Shown here: in pieces, positions 47,781 through 57,297 of the stretch
How positions within the stretch are numbered: position 1 is the first letter of the stretch
Layout: each line of letters begins with the position of its first letter
NCBI GenBank assembly: GCA_009380075.1
Contig: WHSO01000005.1
Coordinates: 22,646 to 86,645, forward strand
DNA: 64,000 nucleotides
Direction of reading: 5' to 3'
Source: Alphaproteobacteria bacterium
GTDB lineage: Bacteria; Pseudomonadota; Alphaproteobacteria; SMXQ01
Translations under genes and position numbers: made by a program
The notes under the pieces: model-generated
Told to the model about the DNA's origin: nothing
What the model saw: the letters and a program-made list of their open reading frames with translations, nothing else
The model's database searches: none

Positions 47781-50623
47781 TGGCCGAGCCTTTCGAGGAT
47801 CGCCGGCACGTGGACCTGGTCCGCCTTGTAATTGCCGGTGAGCGCGTACATGACGACGTTGATGCCGAAGCGGTAGGCCATTTCGCGCTGGCGTGCGCCG
47901 CCCGGCACCACCGGGAACGATGGCTGCCCGGCCGAATCGACCGCCCAGGCGGCGGCAAAATCGTTGGCGCCGATGATGACGGACGAGACGCCGTCGTTGG
48001 CGTGGCCCGACAGGCGCTCGACCCAGATAGCGCCACCCGTCCAGCGGCCGGGAAATTCGCTGAGCAGGTAGAAGGCCTTGGTCAGGATGTGGCCCTTGGA
48101 GACCGGCATCAGCGCCGGGATGGCGAGACCGCGCAGGATGTCGCGCAGCTTGGCGGCACCCGGACCGGTTGTTCCTTCACCGCCCGGTTCGGTCAGCGTG
48201 GTCGGCGCCTGGTCCCGGGTATCGAACAGGATCATGCCGCCCGACGCGAGGTAGCGCGCGATGCGTTCGCGCGCGGTGGTGCTCGGGCTCGGCTGGGTGG
48301 GCGAAATCGGCCAGTAGAGGAACGGGAAGACAGCGATTTCGTCGCGCTCGATATCGACGGAGAGCGGCTCCTTCGGTTCCACCGACGTGCGCGTGCGCAG
48401 CATCAGGGAAAGGCCCTCAAGCCCGGCGCGGCTGACCTGATCGATCCCGGAATCGCCCGTCAGCACGTAGGCGAGCCGGGTCTCGAAGGTCGCTTCGGCG
48501 GCACGCTGGGAGTCGAAGGCGGCCGTGCCGTCCTGGGCGTGGGCGGTGCCGGACAAGATCAGCAACAGCACGACGACGGCCGCGCTGGCGCGTGCCGCAG
48601 GTACGCTTTTCGATTCACCGGTCTGGGCCGAGAACGGCCAATGGGACGGCGCCAGGCCACGCAGCACCAGGCCGATCCACATGTCGATCAGCAACAGCGC
48701 CAGCGCGGCGAACAGCAGCCACGGCTTGACGTCGAACTCGCTCGGTGCGGCCAGCGACAGTTCGGCAACATTCGCCGGAAGCGGCCCGATCGCGGCCAGT
48801 CCGGTCAGGCCACCCGCTAGGTTGAGGGCGACGCGGGCCGATTCGTTGCCGTAGAGGCCGGGCGGATTCTGCGCGCTGACCGCCGGCGTGGTGTTGACCG
48901 TCGCTGCGGTGCCAGCGGTCTTCGGTTCCGGTGCCCCGGCGGCGGCGCGGTCCGCGGTTTCCGACAACGGTTGTGCCGAAGGTGGGGGATCGCCCATGCG
49001 GCCGAAGCCATCCAGCGCCGAAACCGGCGGTAGTGCCTGGGTACGGGCGCCGGACACGCCCTGGCTTACGGCGACGACACGGCGCAGCATCTCGACGAAC
49101 AGGCCGGACAACGCAAGGTTCGACCAGTCGGTATTGGCCGTGGTGTGGATCAGGATGGTACGCCCGCGCCCGCGGTCGGCTGCCGTCACCAGCGGGGTGC
49201 CGTCGGCAAGTCGGGCCCAGGTATGGTTGGGCAGGTCGAGCGCGGGCTGCGCCAGGACCTGCCGGTTGATCAGGATTTCGTCGGGAACCTGGGCCCCGGC
49301 GAAGGGCGAGGCGTCGTCGAACGGCGCCAGTTTCGCCGGCTGTGACCACGACATGGCGCCGCCGAGGGTGCGGTCGCCGCGGCGCAGCATCACTGGCAGG
49401 AGGTCGTCGGCGTTCTGGGCGACGCGGGGCCCGGCGAAGCGCAGCAACGTGCCGCCCTGTTCCATCCACGACTTGATCGCGCCGCGCGCGGATTCGCCCA
49501 GTCCCGCCGCATCGGGCACGATCAGCACCGCGAGCGGCCGGGCGAGAAGCTCCTGCGCCGTGCCGCGGCGCACCTCGGCGTAAGGGGTGAGCGCGCGTTC
49601 GAGATAGAACAGTTCCGACAGCAGCGGCTGCGCCTCGGACCGGCTGGCGCGGTTGGTGACGATGCCGACGGGACGCCGGCGATAGCGCTCGTCCACCAGC
49701 GCCACGGCGGCGGCGCTGCGGACGTCCTCCAGCTCGAGGCGGGCGAGCCGGTTGCGCAGCTCCGTCGGCAGGTTGACCGCGGCTTCGGCGGTTTTCGCGC
49801 CATTGGCAAATCCGACCCGCTCGCGCAGTACGATGCGCCCGCGCTCGTCAAGCCCGCGCACCCAGTGGGCGGCGGCGGGGCCGGCCTCGGCGCGCAGCAG
49901 CTTGAGGATCAGGCGCGGTTCCCCGGCGGGCGGCGGCACCAGAGCGACGGCGCCGGCGCCGCGCGGATCGTTCATGACCGTGACGGTTCCGCGCTGCTGC
50001 AGCGCGCGCACGAAATCCTGCGCCCTGCCGTCGTCGACCCCATCGGACAGCCACACGATGTTGGCGGGATCGTTAAAGCGCGCGGCGCGGAAGGCTTCGA
50101 GCGCCCGTCCCCGCGCCGTCGGCCACGGCTTGGGCTGCAGCACCTCGGCGGCGCTGCGCGCCGCCGCCCCGGTCAGAAGGTTGCTCGCCCGGATCGCCGC
50201 GCCATCGGCAGGCGGCGCGGTACCGAGCAGCATGACCGGACGGCCCGTGCGTTCGGCGCGGGCGATGAGATTGTCGATCGCCTTCTGGCGGTCGGTCCAG
50301 CCACGGGCAGCGGCGAAACCGTCGTCCACGACCAGCACCAGCGGCCCGCTCTCGGCGAACCGGTCACCGGCGTTCCACAGCGGATGGGCGAGGCCGAGGA
50401 TCACCAGAGTCGCCACGATCATGCGCAGCAGGATGAGCCACCAAGGCGTGCGCGACGGCGTCTGTTCGTCCTGGTTGAGGCCGAACAGCAGCAGGATGGC
50501 CGGGAAACGCAGCAGCCGCGGCGCCGGCGGCGTCACCCGGAGCAGCCACCACAGGATCGGCAGCCCGGCCAGCGCAACCAGCAGCCACGGCGCAGCGAAG
50601 GAGAGGGCGCCCATGCTCAGCAT
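47777..50623 (-). CDS. BatA-type N-terminal domain and DUF4159 protein
   Basis: 948 residues. The N-terminus LSFAAPWLLVALAGLPILWWL...RLLRFPAILLL is the aerotolerance-regulator (BatA) membrane domain. A VWA-like section with LVLVVDDGFAAARGWTDR follows. A second membrane pair lies around residues 630-700. The C-terminal DUF4159 begins near residue 720, with PFLYWPISPTQPSPS and RYLASGGMILFDTRDQ. ATG 50623 has GAGG seven bases upstream. It lies between the DUF58 gene and the 702-residue membrane protein gene in the MoxR cassette. DUF4159 function is unknown. Confidence 0.9.
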   Translation of the reverse strand: MLSMGALSFAAPWLLVALAGLPILWWLLRVTPPAPRLLRFPAILLLFGLNQDEQTPSRTPWWLILLRMIVATLVILGLAHPLWNAGDRFAESGPLVLVVDDGFAAARGWTDRQKAIDNLIARAERTGRPVMLLGTAPPADGAAIRASNLLTGAAARSAAEVLQPKPWPTARGRALEAFRAARFNDPANIVWLSDGVDDGRAQDFVRALQQRGTVTVMNDPRGAGAVALVPPPAGEPRLILKLLRAEAGPAAAHWVRGLDERGRIVLRERVGFANGAKTAEAAVNLPTELRNRLARLELEDVRSAAAVALVDERYRRRPVGIVTNRASRSEAQPLLSELFYLERALTPYAEVRRGTAQELLARPLAVLIVPDAAGLGESARGAIKSWMEQGGTLLRFAGPRVAQNADDLLPVMLRRGDRTLGGAMSWSQPAKLAPFDDASPFAGAQVPDEILINRQVLAQPALDLPNHTWARLADGTPLVTAADRGRGRTILIHTTANTDWSNLALSGLFVEMLRRVVAVSQGVSGARTQALPPVSALDGFGRMGDPPPSAQPLSETADRAAAGAPEPKTAGTAATVNTTPAVSAQNPPGLYGNESARVALNLAGGLTGLAAIGPLPANVAELSLAAPSEFDVKPWLLFAALALLLIDMWIGLVLRGLAPSHWPFSAQTGESKSVPAARASAAVVVLLLILSGTAHAQDGTAAFDSQRAAEATFETRLAYVLTGDSGIDQVSRAGLEGLSLMLRTRTSVEPKEPLSVDIERDEIAVFPFLYWPISPTQPSPSTTARERIARYLASGGMILFDTRDQAPTTLTEPGGEGTTGPGAAKLRDILRGLAIPALMPVSKGHILTKAFYLLSEFPGRWTGGAIWVERLSGHANDGVSSVIIGANDFAAAWAVDSAGQPSFPVVPGGARQREMAYRFGINVVMYALTGNYKADQVHVPAILERLGQ

Positions 50624-50654
50624 GGCGCCGCCTCACGCCTTGCGATGCCGCGCC

Positions 50655-51581
50655 TCACCATGACCGAACCCCGCCCGCCGGCACCGGTGGCAACGACAGC
50701 GCGGCATGGAGCGCCAGAAGCGCCTCCGCCGCCGGCCGATCCGTGTGATGCAGTGTGAACGACCAGGCGTTGCGCCGCGCCAGCCGGCCCAGCGCTTCTC
50801 GCCGCGCCGACAGGCGGTCGTGATACGGCCCGCGCACCGATTCGGTCCGGTTGATCAGGGTGTTGCCCTCGTTCTCGAGCCCTTCGAACCGGATGCGTCC
50901 GGCAAAGGGCAGGGATTCCTCCGCCGGGTCGAGCACTTGCACCAGGTGGCCTTGCAGGCCGCGGGCGGCATAAGTTCCGACGGCGGCGGTGATGTCGTCG
51001 AGGGGGCCGAGGAAATCGGAGAACAGCGCAATATGTGCGTAGCGTGGCAGCGGTTCGAGGGGCGGTACATTGGCGGCCTGCGCGCCGGGCCGGGCCAGCA
51101 CCGCCGCCATGCGCGCGAGCGCGCCGCGCCCGGTTGCCGGGGCGCGGCCTTCGCCGGACAGCGCCACGTGTTCGCCGGCGCGCATCAGCAGCGCGGCGAG
51201 CGCGAGGGTAAGAAGCTTCGCACGTTCCGCCTTGGGCTCGAGACGGCGCGAGGACGCGTAATCCATCGACGCCGAGCCGTCGCACCACAGCCACACCGAT
51301 TGGGCGGCGACCCATTCCTGTTCGCGGATGAAGACCTGGCCGGACTTGGCGGTCTGGCGCCAGTCGATGCGCTGGGCCGGGTCGCCCGGCTGGTAATGCC
51401 GGAACTGCCAGAAGGTTTCGCCCGGTCCCATGCGCCGGCGGCCGTGCACGCCCTGCATCACCGTCGCGGCGATGCGCTGCGCGCGCACCAGGAGCGGTGG
51501 CAGGTGTGCACCTGCCGCTTCCGCCCTCTGCAGGCGGGCCAGGGCCTTGTCGGCTCTCGGGGCGCCCTCCGGCTCGGCCAT
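50655..51581 (-). CDS. DUF58 domain-containing protein (MoxR partner)
   Basis: 308 residues. The DUF58 core reads GPGETFWQFRHYQPGDPAQRIDWRQTAKSGQVFIREQEW and continues into a VWA-like region, VWLWCDGSASMDYAS, whose D-x-S-x-S may bind metal. DUF58 proteins are regularly encoded next to MoxR ATPases and are assumed to be their substrates or adaptors. It is 10 bp downstream of the moxR stop and 31 bp upstream of the BatA/DUF4159 gene, clearly one operon. Confidence 0.93.
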   Translation of the reverse strand: MAEPEGAPRADKALARLQRAEAAGAHLPPLLVRAQRIAATVMQGVHGRRRMGPGETFWQFRHYQPGDPAQRIDWRQTAKSGQVFIREQEWVAAQSVWLWCDGSASMDYASSRRLEPKAERAKLLTLALAALLMRAGEHVALSGEGRAPATGRGALARMAAVLARPGAQAANVPPLEPLPRYAHIALFSDFLGPLDDITAAVGTYAARGLQGHLVQVLDPAEESLPFAGRIRFEGLENEGNTLINRTESVRGPYHDRLSARREALGRLARRNAWSFTLHHTDRPAAEALLALHAALSLPPVPAGGVRSW

Positions 51582-51591
51582 GCGGCGGCGC

Positions 51592-52608
51592 TCAGGCCAG
51601 GGGTTCGGCGAGGCGGTCGATCACCTGATCCATGGTGACGCCGTCGGCGCGCGCGGCAAAGGTCAGGGCCATGCGGTGGCGCAGCACGGGATGGGCCAGC
51701 GCCACCACGTCGTCCACCGAGGGCGCGAGACGTCCCTCCAGCACCGCACGGGCGCGGGCGGCGAGCATCAGGGCCTGACTTGCCCGCGGGCCAGGACCCC
51801 AGGCGATGGTGGCGTCGGTGTCGGTATCGCCGACCCCCGGTCGCCCGGCACGAACCAGCGCCAGGATCGCCTCGACCACCGAGTCGCCCACCGGTATCCG
51901 CCGCACCAGGCGCTGGGCCGCGATCAGCTCATCCGCCGTCAGCACGGGGCGGGGCTCGGCGTCGACGGCGCCGGTGGTGGCCAGCAGCATCGCCCGCTCG
52001 GCCTCCTTGTCGGGGTAGCGCACGTCGATCTGCAGAAGGAAACGGTCGAGCTGCGCTTCCGGCAGCGGATAGGTTCCTTCCTGTTCCAGCGGGTTCTGGG
52101 TGGCGAGGACATGGAACGGGCGGGGCAGGTCGTGGGTGACGCCGGCCACCGACACGGCGTGCTCCTGCATTGCCTGCAGGAGCGCCGACTGGGTGCGCGG
52201 GCTGGCACGGTTGATCTCGTCCGCCATGAGCAGCTGGCAGAACACCGGTCCCTTGATGAAGCGGAAGCTGCGGGCGCCGGCGTCGGTCTCCTCCAGCACC
52301 TCGGAGCCGAGAATATCGGCGGGCATCAGGTCGGGGGTGAACTGGATACGCTTGTCGTCGAGACCCAGCACGATGCCCAGCGTGCGCACGAGGCGGGTCT
52401 TGGCGAGCCCGGGAACGCCGATCAGCAGGCCATGCCCGCCGGCAAGAAGGGTAATGAGGGTTTCGTCCACGACCTGCTTCTGGCCGAAGATGATTTCGCC
52501 TATGGCGGCGCGCACGTCCTGCAGGCGATTGCCGAGCCTTTCGATGTCGGCAGCGAGTTCACGCGCGTCCGCTTGGGCCTGGGCGGAAGGTGTGTCGGTG
52601 ATGGTCAT
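51592..52608 (-). CDS. moxR: MoxR family AAA+ ATPase
   Basis: 338 residues, a chaperone-like AAA+ ATPase. Walker A is GLLIGVPGLAKTRLVR, Walker B LLMADEINRASPRTQSALLQAM, sensor 1 HVLATQNPLEQEGTYPLPEAQLDRF. The C-terminal lid (PRASQALMLAARARAVLEG) has the sensor 2 Arg. MoxR proteins help mature metalloenzymes or envelope complexes together with VWA-domain partners, which are encoded by the three downstream genes. It is first of the cassette, divergent from the DUF1285 gene across 139 bp. Confidence 0.96.
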   Translation of the reverse strand: MTITDTPSAQAQADARELAADIERLGNRLQDVRAAIGEIIFGQKQVVDETLITLLAGGHGLLIGVPGLAKTRLVRTLGIVLGLDDKRIQFTPDLMPADILGSEVLEETDAGARSFRFIKGPVFCQLLMADEINRASPRTQSALLQAMQEHAVSVAGVTHDLPRPFHVLATQNPLEQEGTYPLPEAQLDRFLLQIDVRYPDKEAERAMLLATTGAVDAEPRPVLTADELIAAQRLVRRIPVGDSVVEAILALVRAGRPGVGDTDTDATIAWGPGPRASQALMLAARARAVLEGRLAPSVDDVVALAHPVLRHRMALTFAARADGVTMDQVIDRLAEPLA

Positions 52609-52747
52609 GAACAGAATCCTCTAACACCATCGGCGCGCCGACCCCGATCCGGCGAACCTGCCCGGGGCGTCGTGGTCGCGCGCCTCGGGGCACGGTTGAC
52701 GCAAGAAACGCCTTTACCACGGTCGAATCAGTATAGGATGATTCCCG

Positions 52748-53266
52748 GTGCTTTCCATACCGGGCAAATGGGCTGAAATTGTGGCGGAAATCACCGAAAT
52801 CGGGGCTGGAGAACGTTTTCGTATCCTCGCCGACGGGACTTGGTTGCACGAAGGCCGTCCGATCACGCGGCCGGCCCTGATGCGCCTGTTCGGGAGCGCG
52901 CTCCGGCGTATGCCGGACGGCGGCCACTGGCTGGTGACGCCGACCGAAAGGATTCCGGTCGCGGTGGATGACGCACCCTTCGTTGCCGTGGCGATGGCGG
53001 CGGAGGGCGCCGGCCGCGACGCCGCGATCCGGTTCCGCACCAATATCGATTCCTGGGTCCGGCTCGACGCCAATCACCCCCTCCGGATTGCCGGCGGCGC
53101 CAAGGGGCCGCGGCCCTATGTCGGCCTCGATGGCGGGCTCGAGGCACTGATCGCGCGCAGCGTCTACTACGACCTTGCCGCGCACGCCGTGACGGGGCCG
53201 GACGGCCGCGCCGGCGTGTGGAGCGCCGGCCGTTTCTTCCCGCTCGTGCCGGAAGCCGCGTCGTGA
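52748..53266 (+). CDS. DUF1285 domain-containing protein
   Basis: 172 residues, matching the DUF1285 family of Alphaproteobacteria in length and motifs: FRILADGTWLHEGRPITRPALMRLFGSALRRMPDGGHWLVTP, then DAPFVAVAM, then PRPYVGLDGGLEALIARSVYYDL. The structure of a relative shows two beta domains, but no activity is established. GTG 52748 is used; an internal GTG at 52781 is also possible. It overlaps the NUDIX gene by four bases (GTGA) and heads the run DUF1285-NUDIX-DUF6111-CCA transferase. Confidence 0.9.
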   Translation: MLSIPGKWAEIVAEITEIGAGERFRILADGTWLHEGRPITRPALMRLFGSALRRMPDGGHWLVTPTERIPVAVDDAPFVAVAMAAEGAGRDAAIRFRTNIDSWVRLDANHPLRIAGGAKGPRPYVGLDGGLEALIARSVYYDLAAHAVTGPDGRAGVWSAGRFFPLVPEAAS

Positions 53267-53937
53267 CCGTGATCGACGCCCGGGATTTTGCCGACCGCAT
53301 CCGGCCGCACCTCAAGGCACCTGAGGCGGCCTATGCGGCACCCCGGTTTCGCATCGGTTTCGGCGCCGAGGAGAAGTTCCTCGACGTCGCCGAGGTCGGG
53401 ACACGGTACCGGCCCGCGGCGGTTCTGGTGCCGGTCATCGACAGGCCCGACGGCGCGACGGTGCTGCTGACGCGGCGCTGCTCCCACCTGCCGGACCACG
53501 GCGGGCAGATCAGCTTCCCCGGCGGGCGCGTGGAGGACGGCGACGACGGCCCGGTGGAAGCCGCGCTGCGCGAGGCGCAGGAAGAGGTCGGCCTGCCGCA
53601 CGGGCACGAGGTGCGTGTCGTCGGCGCGCTGGAAACGCGCGGTACGGTGTCGAATTACCGGGTCACGCCGGTGATCGCTGTGGTCGCGCCATTCGTGCCC
53701 CGCGCCCAGGAGGACGAGGTCGAGGAAATCTTCGAGGTGCCGCTCGATTTTGTCCTCGACCCGGACCGGCACGAAGGGCTCCGCGTGTCACCCGCCGACG
53801 GACGGCCGCGACAGATGTACGCGATCCGCTACGGCGGGCACTTCATCTTCGGCTTTACCGCCCGGATTCTGGTACAATTGACGGAAATTTGGTTGGGAGG
53901 CAATTACGCGCCGGACATCAGCCTGTTCGGCAACTGA
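53263..53937 (+). CDS. CoA pyrophosphatase-like NUDIX hydrolase
   Basis: 224 residues. The NUDIX box is GGRVEDGDDGPVEAALREAQEEVGL in positions about 86-110, with the REAQEEVG metal-binding core. Before it lies LTRRCSHLPDHGGQISFPGG, the extra motif typical of CoA pyrophosphatases (NudL/YeaB), which cleave CoA to 4'-phosphopantetheine and 3',5'-ADP. The C-terminus RILVQLTEIWLGG is also family-like. GTG 53263 overlaps the DUF1285 stop, showing translational coupling. It is followed after 6 bp by a small membrane protein gene. Confidence 0.92.
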   Translation: MTVIDARDFADRIRPHLKAPEAAYAAPRFRIGFGAEEKFLDVAEVGTRYRPAAVLVPVIDRPDGATVLLTRRCSHLPDHGGQISFPGGRVEDGDDGPVEAALREAQEEVGLPHGHEVRVVGALETRGTVSNYRVTPVIAVVAPFVPRAQEDEVEEIFEVPLDFVLDPDRHEGLRVSPADGRPRQMYAIRYGGHFIFGFTARILVQLTEIWLGGNYAPDISLFGN

Positions 53938-53943
53938 GGTGAT

Positions 53944-54228
53944 ATGTTCAGACTTTTCTTCACGTTTGTGCTGCCGTTGATTGCGCCGACGGGGCTCTAC
54001 CTCGCATGGAACTGGATCCAGTTGCGCCGGATCGCTTCCGGCAAGCGGGCGGAGCCAACCCCCACCTTCGCTGAAATGCCCTGGCTGGTGCTGGCTGGCG
54101 CCGGCGTGTCCATGCTCGTCGTGACGCTTCTCGCCTTTGCGGTGATGGGCGGCGGCGCCGAGCCCGGCAGCACGTATGTTCCGCCACACATGGAGAACGG
54201 CAAGCTGGTGCCGGCCGAAACGCGCTGA
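53944..54228 (+). CDS. Small membrane protein, DUF6111-like
   Basis: 94 residues with two hydrophobic segments, FFTFVLPLIAPTGLYLAWNW and WLVLAGAGVSMLVVTLLAFAVM, and a polar C-terminus ending PPHMENGKLVPAETR. It resembles the small DUF6111-type proteins found between NUDIX and CCA-transferase genes in Alphaproteobacteria; the family name is from memory and less certain than the gene itself. It starts 6 bp after the NUDIX stop and ends 4 bp before the CCA transferase start. Function unknown. Confidence 0.85.
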   Translation: MFRLFFTFVLPLIAPTGLYLAWNWIQLRRIASGKRAEPTPTFAEMPWLVLAGAGVSMLVVTLLAFAVMGGGAEPGSTYVPPHMENGKLVPAETR

Positions 54229-54232
54229 TCCC

Positions 54233-55519
54233 ATGACCGCGCACCCGACGCTTCCGCCGCAGCCCTGGATGACGGACCCGGCGACGCGCGCGGTAATGGC
54301 GGCGCTCGCGCCGGGCGGGCCGCCGCGATTTGTCGGTGGTTGCGTGCGCGACGCGCTGTGCGGATTCCCGCGTGTCGGCGATATCGACATTGCCACGCCG
54401 ACACCACCGGACCGGGTCCTGGAGCTTCTCGCCGCCGCGGCGATCCGCGCGATCCCCACCGGCATCGCCCACGGCACGGTGACGGCGGTGGTGGGTGCCC
54501 GGTCTTTCGAGATCACGACGCTGCGCCGCGACGTCCGGACCTATGGCCGCCACGCCGACGTCGCCTTTACCGACGACTGGCGCGAGGATGCCGCGCGGCG
54601 CGACTTCACCATCAACGCCATGTCGCTGAGCGAGGCGGGGGAGCTGTTCGACTATTTCGGCGGTCGCGAGGACTTGGCGGCGGGGCGTGTGCGCTTCGTC
54701 GGGGATGCGGCGACGCGCATACGAGAGGACGTGCTGCGGCTGCTGCGTTTCTTCCGGTTTCATGCCTGTTACGGCAAGGGCGCGCCCGACCCTTCGGCCC
54801 TGGCCGCGGCGGGTGCGGCGGCGCACCTGACGCCGGGCCTTTCGGGCGAGCGTGTCTGGGCCGAACTGTCGCGCATCCTGATGGCGACGGATCCGGCGGC
54901 GGCGTTGACGCTGATGGAGGATGCGGGGGTTCTGGTCCACGTTCTGCCGGCCTGGCTGGACGATGGCGGCCGGGGTATCGCGAGGCTCCGTGCGCTCGTG
55001 GCCATCGAGGCGGCGGAAGGGCTGGCCCAGACGCCCGATCCCGTGCGCCGCCTCGCCGCGGTGCTGGACAGCGACCCCGGAGCGGCGGATGCGACGGCGG
55101 AACGCCTCCGGCTGTCGCGGGACGCGAGGGTGCGGCTCGGCCGTCTCGCCGTCGCGGGCACGTCGGTTGCCGTCGACACGAGCCCGGCCGACGCGCGGCG
55201 CGCGATCTACCGTGACGGCGCGGAACGGTTCCGCGATTGTGTGCTGCTGTCGTGGGCGGCCGAGTGGGCGGAGGGACGCGACGCCCACAGCGCCCGGGAC
55301 GCGGCGATGGCCTATGGGGCGCTGCTCGAGGTTGCCCGCATCTTCGTGCCGCCTGTGTTTCCGCTTTCGGGTGCCGACGCGGCGGCCGCCGGCCTGTCTC
55401 CCGGCCCGGCTATGGGCGTTGCGTTGCGTGCGGTGGAGGACTGGTGGCTGGCGCGGGACTTCCGCCCCGGCCGCGACGAACTGCTCGCCCGGCTCAGGGC
55501 GGAAATCGCCAGGAGTTGA
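54233..55519 (+). CDS. CCA tRNA nucleotidyltransferase family protein
   Basis: 428 residues of the class II nucleotidyltransferase (PcnB/CCA) family. RFVGGCVRDALCG and the catalytic DIDIAT motif are at the N-terminus. FEITTLRRDVRTYGRHADVAFTDDWREDAARRDFTINAMSL is the second hallmark block. The neck/body helices begin with IREDVLRLLRFFRFHACYG. It adds CCA to tRNA 3' ends or poly(A) to RNA; in most Alphaproteobacteria this member is the CCA enzyme. ATG 54233 is four bases after the preceding stop. It is last of the operon and convergent with the kinase gene. Confidence 0.93.
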   Translation: MTAHPTLPPQPWMTDPATRAVMAALAPGGPPRFVGGCVRDALCGFPRVGDIDIATPTPPDRVLELLAAAAIRAIPTGIAHGTVTAVVGARSFEITTLRRDVRTYGRHADVAFTDDWREDAARRDFTINAMSLSEAGELFDYFGGREDLAAGRVRFVGDAATRIREDVLRLLRFFRFHACYGKGAPDPSALAAAGAAAHLTPGLSGERVWAELSRILMATDPAAALTLMEDAGVLVHVLPAWLDDGGRGIARLRALVAIEAAEGLAQTPDPVRRLAAVLDSDPGAADATAERLRLSRDARVRLGRLAVAGTSVAVDTSPADARRAIYRDGAERFRDCVLLSWAAEWAEGRDAHSARDAAMAYGALLEVARIFVPPVFPLSGADAAAAGLSPGPAMGVALRAVEDWWLARDFRPGRDELLARLRAEIARS

Positions 55520-55536
55520 CGTTTTTTCCGGCGACG

Positions 55537-57102
55537 CTAGCCGGCCATGCTCAGCCTGGATGCTGGTTGCGCATGCGCAGATGTTGGCTGCACGGCGTCG
55601 TCGGCGTGTTCCGTTTCCGTCGGCGCGGCGCCGGCGGCTGGAGTGCGGTCGGGCAGAACGAGCGTGACGACGGTGCCTTCGCCCGGCCGGCTTTCGATCT
55701 CGAGCGCGCCGCCGAGCACCTCGGCGAGCTTCTGGCACAGGGGCAGGCCGAGGCCTTTCCCCGGATGGGCGCCGTCCTGGTTATTTTCAACCTGTCCGAA
55801 CGGCGTGCAGGCGATCAGGATTTCCCCTTCCGACATGCCAATGCCGCGATCGATGACACGGATGCGGGTGTCGTCGCCCGACTGCTGGTCGATGGCGATA
55901 TCTATGCGGCTTCCGGGCGGCGAAAACTTGATCGCGTTGGACAGGAGATTGACCATGATGCGGCGCAGGATGTCGGGGTCCGTCTCGATCTGACGGGGCG
56001 GTCCCGAAGTCGTGACCTCGATGTTGTGACCCGATTGCTTCAGCGGTGCCGCCGCCGCGCGGACGGCCCGGCGCGCCGCTTCGGAGAGGTCCAGTGTCCT
56101 CGGTGCGACGTCCATCTTCCGGTTTTCCGCCTTCACGAGGTCGAGGACGTCCTCGATCATGAGGAGGAGGTTCTGGCCGGAATTGTAGATGTCGACGATG
56201 TAGGACTTGTAGTGCGGGTTGTCGAGGGGACCCCTGATCTCGTCACGGATCAACTGGGCGAAGCCGATAATGGAGTTCAGTGGGGTGCGCAACTCGTGGC
56301 CCATGTGTGCGAGAAACTCGTTCTTCGCGTCATTGGCCGACTTCAGGCGCCAGATGCGGGCGGTCAGGCGAAGGTTGGCGTCGTGCTCGCCGCGCATGAT
56401 CTTCTGGAAGGTCCAGACGAAGAAGACGAGGGCGAGGAATGTCAGGACGAAGGCGACGGCGATCACGACCAGGTCCCGCCGCTTGAGCGCTTCGACGCCG
56501 GCGACCATCGGGGTTACGTCGCGAAAGACTTCGGCCATCCCTTCGACGGGGCCGTTGGGTCCCTGCGCGCGAATGGGAACGAGGTTCGACAGCACCCAGC
56601 GGTTCGCCACCACCCCTTCGAACGTGTCGAAGGAACGGTGGAACTGAAGATCGGCAGTGTCATTCCCGGCAAGCGCGCCGAGAAAGTGGGGATCGCGGCC
56701 GTGGTCGACGCCGATCCGGGAGCGATCGGAGGAAAAGACGGTGAATCCCCTGGGGTCGTAAATGTTCACCTTCAGCACCGGCACGCCGCGCGCCTGATCG
56801 GCGAGGTCGCCGGCCAGGGCGGCCGTCTGGGGCAGGCTGCGGATCGCCTCCGCGCCCTGCTGGTGGGCCGAGGCCACGAAGGCGCGGTGGCGCTGCCAGA
56901 GCGTGTTGGTGAAGCTTCGAATGAAATTGGAGTTGTTCTCGGCCGCAAGTGCGGTCAATTGCGTGCGTCGGCCCGAGTCGTTGGCCAGGATCACGACGAG
57001 GGCGGCAACGATCAGAACCGCGGCCGCGCCGAGCGCGAAATTGAATGTTAGCCGAAAGTAACCGGCGCGTGGAATCGGCGCGCGTTCAAAGTGATCGGAC
57101 AC
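55537..57102 (-). CDS. Sensor histidine kinase, PleC/DivJ-like
   Basis: 521 residues. Membrane segments at about 16-40 and 211-232 flank a periplasmic sensor domain of some 170 residues. The phospho-acceptor is His 269 in FLAHMGHELRTPLNSIIGF. The dimerisation helix continues RDEIRGPLDNPHYKSYIVDI and SGQNLLLMIEDVLDLVKAE, a pattern shared with PleC and DivJ of the DivK-CtrA pathway. The ATPase domain has NLLSNAIKFSPPG, DRGIGM and GKGLGLPLCQKL. GTG 57102 has AGGAGA five bases upstream and is preferred over an ATG 60 bp further up. No response regulator gene is adjacent. Two CtrA-like boxes lie upstream. Confidence 0.9.
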   Translation of the reverse strand: MSDHFERAPIPRAGYFRLTFNFALGAAAVLIVAALVVILANDSGRRTQLTALAAENNSNFIRSFTNTLWQRHRAFVASAHQQGAEAIRSLPQTAALAGDLADQARGVPVLKVNIYDPRGFTVFSSDRSRIGVDHGRDPHFLGALAGNDTADLQFHRSFDTFEGVVANRWVLSNLVPIRAQGPNGPVEGMAEVFRDVTPMVAGVEALKRRDLVVIAVAFVLTFLALVFFVWTFQKIMRGEHDANLRLTARIWRLKSANDAKNEFLAHMGHELRTPLNSIIGFAQLIRDEIRGPLDNPHYKSYIVDIYNSGQNLLLMIEDVLDLVKAENRKMDVAPRTLDLSEAARRAVRAAAAPLKQSGHNIEVTTSGPPRQIETDPDILRRIMVNLLSNAIKFSPPGSRIDIAIDQQSGDDTRIRVIDRGIGMSEGEILIACTPFGQVENNQDGAHPGKGLGLPLCQKLAEVLGGALEIESRPGEGTVVTLVLPDRTPAAGAAPTETEHADDAVQPTSAHAQPASRLSMAG

Positions 57103-57200
57103 GAAATCTCCTGATACGGCCAAGGGCCCGCGTTTGATCTTATTGGGCCGATGGAACCGCATTCGTTGGCTTCCACCGCAACTTTATGCGACCGAAATGC

Positions 57201-57215
57201 TTAACTTTCGTTTAA
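57201..57215 (-). promoter_or_regulatory. CtrA-like box (TTAA-N7-TTAA)
   Basis: TTAACTTTCGTTTAA has the exact half-site spacing of the alphaproteobacterial cell-cycle regulator CtrA. It is 99 bp upstream of the kinase start, a fitting distance for a promoter -35 region. Confidence 0.55.
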
Positions 57216-57297
57216 TCACCATGACGAGATCGCCGCCGCGAACCGCACTGTGGGGCGATGGCCGGTTTTGTTCGTGCCAAAATGCGGCACCGGATTT

